Source: a virus. Taken from it: a DNA stretch of 64,000 bases. The stretch lies in the IMG/VR virus record IMGVR_UViG_3300032240_002285, positions 35,746-99,745 of that record; one strand, 5' to 3'. A program made the translations under genes and the position numbers. Shown here one piece after another: positions 57,425 through 64,000 of this stretch; the first letter of the stretch is position 1; each line of letters starts with the position of its first letter. The notes below the pieces were generated by a model. It had not been told where the DNA came from, did not search any database, and worked only from the letters and a program-made list of their open reading frames with translations.

Positions 57425-58939
57425 TTAAAGCATCAATCTTGAACCAATCAAGAAGTTACTTAAAATTGGAGCTCCTTCAGCCGTTGAAGTTGCAACTTTA
57501 TAATTTAGACTCAATCCAAATCTTTTACTTATTTTATAATCGAACGAACTTCCAACTAAAAGACCAAAATCTCGATTAACAGTGTTTTGCCCTGTAGATG
57601 GACTATATGACAATGGAGATGACATGACAAATATTTGAGGTGAAAGTGTAAGTTTTTTGTTTACCTGATATGGTTTTGTCCAAAATGTAACCAACGAGGA
57701 TGACATCAATTGATTGAAAACTTCTTTAGTCACGTCACCAGAAGTTTTAGTGCTTTTAATGAATAAATTGACAATACCTATATTATAACCGTATGTACCA
57801 TATTTTGGATTAGGTTTAATATATGTGTATCCTACTAAGCCCATATAGTTTCCACTCAAATATGCTGTAGTTACTGAATATGAATGAATTGCGTTTAGTT
57901 TACCCAAACTGAAGTCCATTTTTGTATATCCACCGCTCAATGCAAATTGTTTGAAAGTACTCCAAATCATACTATTAACACTATAACTTTCATTACCCAT
58001 TAAAGATGATTTACTTAACCCCAATGATATAATAGTGTTAAACGTTCTATCAGGACTTTCGGTCAAACTTAAATCTGAACCAAATAATAATGGGTTATTA
58101 TCGTTAACTTTTTTCTTTTCTTCTTTCTTTTTTTCCTCTTTTTTCTCTTCTTTTTTTTCTTCCTTTTTAGATTCTTCTTTTTTTTCTTCTTTTTTGGACT
58201 CTGATTTAGATTCCTCTTTTTTTTCCTCACTTTTACTTTCAGATTTAGATTCTGATTTAGATTCACTTTTTGTTTCTGATTTAGATTCTGATGATGAACT
58301 ACCACTACTTTTATTTTCAGATGATGAAGAATTACTTCCACCTTGAGATGAGCTTGATGAAGAATTACTACTACTTTGAGCGGGTGGCGGTGTAGAGCCG
58401 TTATCTGAAGAAGGTGGAGGTGGTGTTGATGCCGCTGGTGGAGGAGTCGCCACTGCAGGTGGTGGAGTAACTGGTGGTGGAACTGCGGCTGTCGCAGCTG
58501 TACTAGCAGCAGATGAAGCAGCAGAACTTGCGGCACTACTAGCAGCTGAATTTGCTGCTTGAGATGCTGCAGTACTTGCCGCTTGAGAGGCCGCAGCACT
58601 TGCTGCTTGTGTTGCAGCAGCACTCGCTGCTTGTTGGACCGCCTGATTTACAGTTTGTTGTACTGTTTGTTGTACTACAGTATTTGTTGGACAACCCATT
58701 GAGTTGTAAGTTAAATAAGTTTGTTGTAACCAAACTTGTAATTCCCCACTTTGAACTTGTGCTGGTGTAAATGACTTCATTTGATTGTAAAATATTACGA
58801 CTGCATTCCCATTTATATAAGTTGTGGTGGCAATTTTAAGTTCGCCACTACATTTATCAATAAATGTTTGAGTCATTACTACTTGTGCATTCAACGAGAA
58901 TCCAATAAATAAAAAAAATAAAATTAGATATTTTTTCAT
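57425..58939 (-). CDS. secreted low-complexity protein with outer-membrane-like C-terminus, 504 aa
   Basis: Signal peptide MKKYLILFFLFIGFSLNA, a Cys-containing N-domain (20-85), then successive low-complexity blocks: Gln/Val, Ala-Ser repeats (about 97-148), Pro-rich, Ser-rich, and Lys/Glu/Ser repeats (about 215-285). The last 215 residues alternate aromatic/polar as in transmembrane beta-barrels, ending in GSRLML. It overlaps the CsgG-like gene by 1 bp (58939), so the two are coupled. It may be a host-envelope protein that alters the surface of the infected cell. Confidence 0.7.
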   Translation of the reverse strand: MKKYLILFFLFIGFSLNAQVVMTQTFIDKCSGELKIATTTYINGNAVVIFYNQMKSFTPAQVQSGELQVWLQQTYLTYNSMGCPTNTVVQQTVQQTVNQAVQQAASAAATQAASAAASQAASTAASQAANSAASSAASSAASSAASTAATAAVPPPVTPPPAVATPPPAASTPPPPSSDNGSTPPPAQSSSNSSSSSSQGGSNSSSSENKSSGSSSSESKSETKSESKSESKSESKSEEKKEESKSESKKEEKKEESKKEEKKEEKKEEKKKEEKKKVNDNNPLLFGSDLSLTESPDRTFNTIISLGLSKSSLMGNESYSVNSMIWSTFKQFALSGGYTKMDFSLGKLNAIHSYSVTTAYLSGNYMGLVGYTYIKPNPKYGTYGYNIGIVNLFIKSTKTSGDVTKEVFNQLMSSSLVTFWTKPYQVNKKLTLSPQIFVMSSPLSYSPSTGQNTVNRDFGLLVGSSFDYKISKRFGLSLNYKVATSTAEGAPILSNFLIGSRLML

Positions 58940-59661
58940 TAATTTTTAAATACTCCTTTTTTAACCATTCTACCTAAGATTCTTGCACATGCAATATCCA
59001 ACGCTTTTTTGGTTGCAATACTAATTGTTGATTGATTAAATTTAACTTCGTCTACTGTTGCATCACTTAAGAAAGTTAACTCTCTTGTTGTTTTTGCTTC
59101 ACCTAATCCAGAACCTGCAATAATTTCTCCAGTTTCAGCGTTTGTGAAACGAACTTGTAAACCTATACGGGTTACTAACATGTTCTTTACACCGTCTTTA
59201 AGGTTCACTGTTTCATCTTCTGACACTGAGTAGTCATAACACTCAATCTCAACAAAATAATGTGCCAGACGGATTTTACCACGTCCATCAAGTTTGTCTT
59301 GTGTAATTCCTGATTGAGCAGCCTGAAATTGTTTTACCATTCTATTTTTAATTTCAGTCTTATCTTCTGTGAATGTAAAACGGTCCAAATTTTCAAGATA
59401 TTCTAAAGTGATATTTGCAACTCCAAGTCCAACTCTTTTTTCCTTTAACTCAGGATATTGTTCATACATTTCATCACTAATACCACATTTTAGGATTTGA
59501 ATTGGAATTGTTGGTCCGTCATAATCCATATATTGAGATATGTCTGTCTTTGTCTCAAAAGATGCTTTATATTGTTCTGTTTTGGTTGACCCAATAGTTT
59601 GGGAAACCCCTAAAAATGGTAGCAATACCACCAAAAAAGAAATAAAAATAAACTTTTTCAT
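58939..59661 (-). CDS. CsgG-like secreted protein, 240 aa
   Basis: A Sec signal peptide (MKKFIFISFLVVLLPFLGVSQ) precedes a CsgG/HfaB-type domain: KRVGLGVANITLEYLENLDRF, YFVEIECYDYSV, then IGLQVRFTNAETGEIIAGSG and a helical end with KALDIACARILG. CsgG forms an outer-membrane export pore for curli subunits; here the lipobox Cys is absent, so it may be a soluble or peripheral relative. It is coupled to the low-complexity protein, a possible partner. Confidence 0.72.
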   Translation of the reverse strand: MKKFIFISFLVVLLPFLGVSQTIGSTKTEQYKASFETKTDISQYMDYDGPTIPIQILKCGISDEMYEQYPELKEKRVGLGVANITLEYLENLDRFTFTEDKTEIKNRMVKQFQAAQSGITQDKLDGRGKIRLAHYFVEIECYDYSVSEDETVNLKDGVKNMLVTRIGLQVRFTNAETGEIIAGSGLGEAKTTRELTFLSDATVDEVKFNQSTISIATKKALDIACARILGRMVKKGVFKN

Positions 59662-59664
59662 AGG

Positions 59665-59883
59665 TTAGTTTTTATACCAAATGTTTTTTGGGTCGTTTTT
59701 ATATGCTCCGTGAAATTTGACTTCAAATTCTTTTACATATTGTTTAGTTATTTCTGTTTGGTCAGTCATTTGTAGATATACAAAATATGATTGGACTGAT
59801 AATCCTGTAAACACAATAAGGCAAGTTAGGTACAAGTATCCCCAAGCCAACGCATTTCCTGTTTTGTTTAGTATAGTTTTCAT
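59665..59883 (-). CDS. single-TM protein, 72 aa
   Basis: Basic start, one membrane helix (LAWGYLYLTCLIVFTGLSV) and a polar C-terminus. It lies 3 bp before the CsgG-like gene and heads that operon. Class B variant 17 nt upstream. Function unknown. Confidence 0.6.
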   Translation of the reverse strand: MKTILNKTGNALAWGYLYLTCLIVFTGLSVQSYFVYLQMTDQTEITKQYVKEFEVKFHGAYKNDPKNIWYKN

Positions 59884-59900
59884 AATGATTACGTTATTCT

Positions 59901-59908
59901 CATAAATA
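59901..59908 (-). promoter_or_regulatory. class B motif (TATTTATG variant)
   Basis: On the minus strand, 17 nt before the ATG at 59883. Confidence 0.4.
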
Positions 59909-59916
59909 TCACAAAT

Positions 59917-59945
59917 AAAAAAAGGGAGTAAAAACTCCCTTTTTT
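59917..59945. terminator. bidirectional-looking terminator
   Basis: AAAGGGAG/CTCCCTTT stem with flanking A- and T-runs; on the minus strand it ends the 194-aa gene. Confidence 0.85.
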
Positions 59946-59969
59946 ATATTGACTTTATATTTTATATTA

Positions 59970-60554
59970 TTATATAGGTAAAATTTCTTTGATTTTACCA
60001 CACTTTAAACACTCTTCTTCACCATCACCATCTTCATCTCCCCACACATGTTCACATTGTCTGTGTTCAAAATACATATCAATTTTACCGTCACCGTCAA
60101 AATCTAAACCATCCATTTTACCATCACCATCTTCATCAATTTCAACACCTTTTCTTTCTTCTTTTGGTGTTTCAGCTTGGTCGTCAGCTTGGTCGGACTT
60201 GGTCGGTAACACTAATGATGATACGTCAGTTGGAACAATTGGATTGTTTGGCATATCCGCAGTATTACTTAAGGATGTGCCATCTTCTTCGTCCATTTTC
60301 TGAACTAACATTTTATCTTTGTCTGTATCAGAGAACCAATAGTCAATGATTTTACCATAACTACCAATAAATGCACCCAATAACAACAATAGAAGTTCTT
60401 TCCATTCAGTTGACATTGGATTTTGGTTCATGATTGCAACAAAAATGCCTAATATGATTACCATGAATCCACCAAGAACGATGGCTGTAATAAACCATCT
60501 TCTTCTCATCATAGCATCTAATAAATCTCTAAATCCTGTGCTTGGTTGTGACAT
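59970..60554 (-). CDS. membrane protein with EF-hand-like loops and zinc ribbon, 194 aa
   Basis: Two membrane helices (about 20-42 and 50-66), then an acidic linker. Two DxDxDG loops follow (DEDGDGKMDGLDFDGDGK), and a C-terminal CEHVW...CLKCGK ribbon with another DEDGDG between its Cys pairs. Predicted calcium binding in the exposed part. Holin, sensor or virion roles are all possible; not decided. It ends before a terminator. Confidence 0.65.
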   Translation of the reverse strand: MSQPSTGFRDLLDAMMRRRWFITAIVLGGFMVIILGIFVAIMNQNPMSTEWKELLLLLLGAFIGSYGKIIDYWFSDTDKDKMLVQKMDEEDGTSLSNTADMPNNPIVPTDVSSLVLPTKSDQADDQAETPKEERKGVEIDEDGDGKMDGLDFDGDGKIDMYFEHRQCEHVWGDEDGDGEEECLKCGKIKEILPI

Positions 60555-60560
60555 ATTATA

Positions 60561-60887
60561 TTACCATTTTGGAGCCTCTTCTTTGAATTCGTCTCCTTCT
60601 TTTTTCTTAGGTTTAGGTGCTGGCGCTGGTTTAGCTGAGCCTGATGGTTTTTCAACGACTCTTTCAATTACTTTTACTCCACCACCTGTTGCTTGTTGTG
60701 CTTGTTGATTTGAATTTGTAATGTTAATCACTGGTGCGGGTGCTGATGTCGCCTGTGCTGGCTCATCTGATTCACCTGTTAATTGTTTAGTAACATATCC
60801 ACCAACTCCTAACGCAATTGTACTTGCCAATCCAATTAGTATGCTCTTTAAAGAACCTCCACCTGAGTTTTCTGCTTCTTCTGCCAT
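60561..60887 (-). CDS. single-TM protein with Pro/Lys tail, 108 aa
   Basis: A hydrophobic segment (ILIGLASTIALGVGGYVT), then an Ala/Pro-rich and Lys/Pro-rich low-complexity tail ending EFKEEAPKW. It lies 6 bp before the EF-hand-like gene and 3 bp after the coiled-coil gene, so the three are cotranscribed. Function unknown. Confidence 0.6.
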   Translation of the reverse strand: MAEEAENSGGGSLKSILIGLASTIALGVGGYVTKQLTGESDEPAQATSAPAPVINITNSNQQAQQATGGGVKVIERVVEKPSGSAKPAPAPKPKKKEGDEFKEEAPKW

Positions 60888-60890
60888 TTT

Positions 60891-61217
60891 TTATTTATTT
60901 AATTCATTTTTTATTTCTTCAACTTCTTTTTTCACGTCTTCAACTAAAACTTCAGAGGATTTTATTGCATCTGCAACATCTGCCATGTCTTTAGTTTCAA
61001 CCGCTTTTTCAATTTTTTCAGCAACTACTTCCGATTCATTTATTTGAGATTCTAACTTCTCTTCAATTTCATCAATTTTATGTAATACTTTCTTAGCATC
61101 AGATGCTAAACCAGGAGCATATTTGGCTGATTTATCAATCAGAACTTCAGCTTGTTCTTCCAATTTGTCAATTTTGACAAATAACCCTTTAATAAAAGAA
61201 AATATTTTTTTTAACAT
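60891..61217 (-). CDS. coiled-coil protein, 108 aa
   Basis: Short amphipathic N-terminal helix (MLKKIFSFIKGLFVK) that could associate with membrane, followed by about 90 residues of heptad-rich Lys/Glu/Val sequence. Not recognised. In the same run as the two membrane protein genes downstream. Confidence 0.62.
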   Translation of the reverse strand: MLKKIFSFIKGLFVKIDKLEEQAEVLIDKSAKYAPGLASDAKKVLHKIDEIEEKLESQINESEVVAEKIEKAVETKDMADVADAIKSSEVLVEDVKKEVEEIKNELNK

Positions 61218-61230
61218 TTTGTTTGTTTTT

Positions 61231-61602
61231 TTATAGTTTATTAAAATCTGTTATACCCATTTCTTTACCTGATACATCGTAGAATCCAATTCTATAAGCC
61301 GATGAAGGTAATGCCGACGTATAAACTTTAAGTACATTATCACCTACTTTTAGGTCTATTGTTTCTTTTGACACCACTTTATTTGAAATGTCAAAAATTT
61401 TGATTGTTGCAATTCCAGCAACTTGACTTTTTACATTCATTGCAACTTCAGAAGTTACGAATGGAGATTGTAACTTTATTCCAACAGAATTTGCAATTGC
61501 TAATTCAGGTGTTACTTGTTGGATATTTGGAAGAATTTCATTTTCTTTTGTACATCCAAAAAGAATCATTGAACTTAATACTACTATAAATACCTTTTTC
61601 AT
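61231..61602 (-). CDS. lipoprotein with T9SS-tail/DUF3244-like fold, 123 aa
   Basis: MKKVFIVVLSSMILFGC with lipobox LFGC, then TKENE, an acidic/Lys sequence like the Bacteroidota surface-export signal. The rest follows the Por-secretion-tail pattern: IATIKIFDISNKVVSKETIDL, GDNVLKVYTSALPSSAYRIGFYD. Such tails normally target proteins to type IX secretion; here it stands alone. The gene belongs to a four-gene lipoprotein/fibre run. Confidence 0.7.
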   Translation of the reverse strand: MKKVFIVVLSSMILFGCTKENEILPNIQQVTPELAIANSVGIKLQSPFVTSEVAMNVKSQVAGIATIKIFDISNKVVSKETIDLKVGDNVLKVYTSALPSSAYRIGFYDVSGKEMGITDFNKL

Positions 61603-61618
61603 TTGTTTTTGTTTTTAT

Positions 61619-61966
61619 TTAATTATTTATAATTGTTGTCTTACCAATTTGATTCTTATTAATGTCTTCTAACACTAATAGTAAATACCCTTTAGGTAAG
61701 GAATTTGTATATATTTTTTTAATGTTTTCCCCTTTTTGCCCAACAAATCTTTCTCTAGTAACAACTTGATTGTTGGAATTATTAATCAATGTTAATGTGT
61801 GTATTCCTGAAGATAATAATTTGAAATGTATTGACTGTGCATTTGTAACGGCACTTTCTTTTACACTAAAAATATCATCTTTAGCCATTACTTCAGGAAA
61901 TGGTATTTCAGGGATTGTACATCCTACTAATAAAATAAAAGGTATAATTAATAATTTTTTTATCAT
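61619..61966 (-). CDS. lipoprotein with related beta-sandwich fold, 115 aa
   Basis: MIKKLLIIPFILLVGC with lipobox LVGC. The core HTLTLINNSNNQVVTRERF...KKIYTNSLPKGYLLLVLED parallels the neighbouring lipoprotein and the 107-aa protein at 32187. The ATG at 61966 opens the signal peptide and overlaps the upstream gene by 4 bp. Confidence 0.68.
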   Translation of the reverse strand: MIKKLLIIPFILLVGCTIPEIPFPEVMAKDDIFSVKESAVTNAQSIHFKLLSSGIHTLTLINNSNNQVVTRERFVGQKGENIKKIYTNSLPKGYLLLVLEDINKNQIGKTTIINN

Positions 61967-62217
61967 TTTATTTTGATATAATTTGGTTTTTTCCAAGGGT
62001 TTGAATAGTATTCACCACTTTTCCATTTATTTATTTTAAATTTTGCCATATCTTCCGAGTAATAAACAATATTATCATCATACCATTTATCCAAACCATG
62101 TTTTCTCATTGGCAAATACAATGAATACCCTGTCCCATCGTATTGTATTACTCTAATTTTATAACTTGTGCAAGACACCATTAAAAATATAAAAAATAAA
62201 AATAGTGTTTTTTTCAT
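61963..62217 (-). CDS. small lipoprotein, 84 aa
   Basis: MKKTLFLFFIFLMVSC with lipobox MVSC; the mature part is basic and aromatic (YSLYLPMRKHGLDKWYDDN, NPWKKPNYIKIK). Overlaps the next gene by 4 bp and shares 1 bp with the stop of the fibre gene. Function unknown. Confidence 0.65.
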   Translation of the reverse strand: MKKTLFLFFIFLMVSCTSYKIRVIQYDGTGYSLYLPMRKHGLDKWYDDNIVYYSEDMAKFKINKWKSGEYYSNPWKKPNYIKIK

Positions 62218-63998
62218 TAGTTCATTTTAACTTTTAATTGTGTTCCATTTTTACTTACAGCGTCTGTGGTAGAAACTGAGGTTAGACCTAAAGTATCACT
62301 TAATAACATTAGAGGTAAAAATGTAATTTTATATTCTGTCGTTTTATCCAAAGTAGTTGACCCATCAGATATTAATGAACCAATATTTATGAAATTACCT
62401 TTATCTGTACCATAATTTATAGGATTACCTTTTGTCGTAAATTCAACTTTTTCAAATTTTAAAGCGGTATTTTCATAGTTTAACTGAAATTGAGTACCAA
62501 CAACTTCTTGTTGTAATGGGTCCAAAGTTATTGTTACAATTAATTTATTATCAATATTTTCACCCATCAAAGATGCAAATATTTCATTTGTACTTAATCT
62601 CGAGTTCATAGTTTTAACACTATTAGTTGTTAATCCATTTGAATTTGGTGTAGTTGAGTGAGATAAATTAACATCTCCTTTCCAAGCAATTGCTATATTT
62701 AAGGTGTCAATTGATTTTCCTGTGTTTACATCAAATGAGTAATTATTACCTATATTATTTGATATCGTAGTCCAATTTGATTTGCCTATTAAATCATATT
62801 TTGTTTGTGAGAACAATTTTATTGTGCTGTTTAAAGTCAAATTGTCTACAATATTTTTTACCCCTGTTAAATGTTGTAATAACAAAAAACAATCGGATTC
62901 ATTAAATACTCCATCGTCGTTTACATCTGAATTTTTATACTGAATACCGTAGGTAAACTCATTTCCTGTTTGATTACCAAATAAACCATTATTTGATAAT
63001 TCTTTAAAGGCCAAATAAACATCAGAAACTGTTAAAATACTATTATATAGAGTTGGTAAATTATTTGTGGTGCTTACAACAACTGACTGTGGTTTATATA
63101 CCATTGTTGGCATAAATGAAACGGTACAAGTGAATGCGTAGTCAGTGTGTGAATTATTTACATCTCTTATGTTTGGAAGATACGTTGAAGTACCGTCTGT
63201 TATTTTAGTTAATGACGAAGGTACTTTATATTCAGCCCATCCATTTACATCATGTGTTAAATAAGTCACAGGACCGTCATAAGCATCCAGTATTTTAACA
63301 TTTTTTACAGTTGTGGGGTCTACAGTTCCAAACTGTCTCATGTCTATAAGAAGTCTACTATTACCATTACCCAACCAACTAGCATTAGGATTTACATAAG
63401 ACCATTCAGTATTTCCTGCAGAAATTGTAGGTTTAAATCCATCATTTATTTTTATACTATCTAAATCATTTGTAATATCAACTTTACCTGTGACATCTAA
63501 CTGCGAAGTATTAATTAAAAATTTAGTTGCATCTAAATTAGTATTGAATTTGAAATTTGCAATTGCCTGTTTAGTTGGTTTTGGTGGGTCTGTAGTTGTC
63601 ACCTCATTTGATTGTAGAGACCAAGTACTTTGAGAGGGTCTTTTCCAAACTAAACGCATACCCCAACCTCCTCCCCAGTTTTGGTATCTTGCCATAAATT
63701 TATATGATTTACCTGCAACTAAAGAAACATTTCCATATCTGTATCCACCAAAGCTGTGTGCTCCATAAAATGACGTAACAACAATTCCATCCAAAGAAAA
63801 ATCAACAGCATCATCACCATCTATACCAAACGAATATGTACCAGTTTCTTTTGGGACAAAATAACCTTCAAATTTTATACCAGTATACGAACCACCGTTA
63901 GGTGTTGTACTAATGAAACCATTTTGAAATGAAAGACAATTTTGGGCACTGTTCACCCCACTTGAAAAAAGCTTTGTACCTTTAGTAACATCAAACAT
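62217..63998 (-). CDS. PA14/dockerin/cohesin-like surface protein (593 aa seen, probably partial)
   Basis: The N-terminal 120 residues form a PA14-type sugar-binding domain (FEGYFVPKETGTYSFGIDGDD, YKFMARYQNWGGGWGMRLVW). Near 385 the sequence NSDVNDDGVFNESDCFLLLQ is a dockerin type I-like calcium motif. It is followed by a cohesin/BACON-like beta domain (VVGTQFQLNYENTALKFEKVEF). The ATG at 63998 touches the window edge, so the true start may lie further on. A tail fibre or host-surface adhesin fits. Confidence 0.72.
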   Translation of the reverse strand: MFDVTKGTKLFSSGVNSAQNCLSFQNGFISTTPNGGSYTGIKFEGYFVPKETGTYSFGIDGDDAVDFSLDGIVVTSFYGAHSFGGYRYGNVSLVAGKSYKFMARYQNWGGGWGMRLVWKRPSQSTWSLQSNEVTTTDPPKPTKQAIANFKFNTNLDATKFLINTSQLDVTGKVDITNDLDSIKINDGFKPTISAGNTEWSYVNPNASWLGNGNSRLLIDMRQFGTVDPTTVKNVKILDAYDGPVTYLTHDVNGWAEYKVPSSLTKITDGTSTYLPNIRDVNNSHTDYAFTCTVSFMPTMVYKPQSVVVSTTNNLPTLYNSILTVSDVYLAFKELSNNGLFGNQTGNEFTYGIQYKNSDVNDDGVFNESDCFLLLQHLTGVKNIVDNLTLNSTIKLFSQTKYDLIGKSNWTTISNNIGNNYSFDVNTGKSIDTLNIAIAWKGDVNLSHSTTPNSNGLTTNSVKTMNSRLSTNEIFASLMGENIDNKLIVTITLDPLQQEVVGTQFQLNYENTALKFEKVEFTTKGNPINYGTDKGNFINIGSLISDGSTTLDKTTEYKITFLPLMLLSDTLGLTSVSTTDAVSKNGTQLKVKMN

Positions 63999-64000
63999 AT

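Noticed and set aside
58100-58560. Possible CRISPR array or tandem repeat locus
   Set aside because: The repetition follows short in-frame codon repeats (KSE, KKEE, AAS) with no uniform spacers; it is coding low complexity. No CRISPR repeats were seen elsewhere.
58035-58600. Long Ser/Phe/Leu-rich and Lys/His/Gln-rich frames over the low-complexity block
   Set aside because: They are other-frame translations of the Ala-Ser, Pro and Lys-Glu repeats in the 504-aa secreted protein; no start signal or family feature supports them.
56772-64000. Idea that the lipoprotein/CsgG region is bacterial chromosome
   Set aside because: Same strand organisation, tight gene packing and continuity with phage genes, with no metabolic or housekeeping genes; acquisition by the phage is the simpler reading.

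Overview
The window reads as part of the genome of a large T4-like (myovirus-type) phage infecting a bacterium of the Bacteroidota, probably a flavobacterium-like host. The phage call rests on a T4-style capsid/packaging cluster on the minus strand: acidic scaffold-like protein, gp21-like prohead protease, gp20-like portal and gp17-like terminase. It is supported by about 18 tRNA genes, a tmRNA, a ThyA-type thymidylate synthase and an RNA ligase/kinase pair. The host call rests on repeated promoters of the Bacteroidota form TTG-N19/20-TAnnTTTG, a ribosomal protein bS21 homologue, a DUF4494-like protein, and several lipoproteins and secreted proteins with Bacteroidota-type signals. DNA is AT-rich throughout and coding is dense.

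Layout. 1-14.2 kb (minus): head assembly and packaging genes, acidic structural proteins, a LamG protein, a nucleotidyltransferase-like protein, a KTSC protein and a UVR-motif protein; bS21 is the only plus-strand gene here. 14.4-19.2 kb (plus): Clp-type AAA+ ATPase, a zincin and a LamG virion protein. 19.2-22.3 kb: M20-type peptidase, a protein with a conserved WC-containing domain, a methyltransferase. 22.3-27.4 kb: tmRNA, tRNA-Glu, a YkgJ-type cysteine cluster protein, small membrane proteins, two HAD phosphatases, an M15 peptidase, a nitroreductase and a small lipoprotein. 27.5-33.1 kb (mostly minus): the tRNA array in several separately promoted blocks, interleaved with structured noncoding segments and very small genes. 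33.4-39 kb (plus): HNH nuclease, two carbamoyltransferases, ClpP. 39-46.5 kb: probable virion internal proteins, two 2OG-Fe(II) oxygenase-like proteins, a GT17-like glycosyltransferase. 46.6-52.2 kb (plus): a compact operon with metallophosphoesterase, P-loop kinase, RNA ligase, thymidylate synthase, cytidylyltransferase and cupin. 52.2-56.8 kb: mixed small genes and a flavodoxin-like reductase. 56.8-64 kb (minus): an envelope/surface island with a CsgG-like protein, a low-complexity outer-membrane-type protein, three lipoproteins and a PA14/dockerin/cohesin-like fibre protein.

Two promoter classes are visible. Class A (TTG-N19/20-TAnnTTTG) looks like the host housekeeping promoter and serves the tmRNA, the tRNA blocks, clpP, HNH and a few others. 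Class B is a recurring 8-mer TATTTATA, read in the direction of the gene, placed 1-34 nt before about 27 starts including most virion genes; it is the reverse complement of the T4 late promoter TATAAATA and is probably a phage-specific late element.

How the genes may work together: the phage carries much of its own translation-support kit (bS21, tmRNA, tRNAs, RNA repair enzymes), a possible private Clp protease (ATPase with a ClpP-docking IGF loop, ClpP with an intact triad, UVR-motif protein), and a set of proteins whose N-termini carry (I/L)-x-E sites like those cut by T4 gp21, which may be packaged inside the head.
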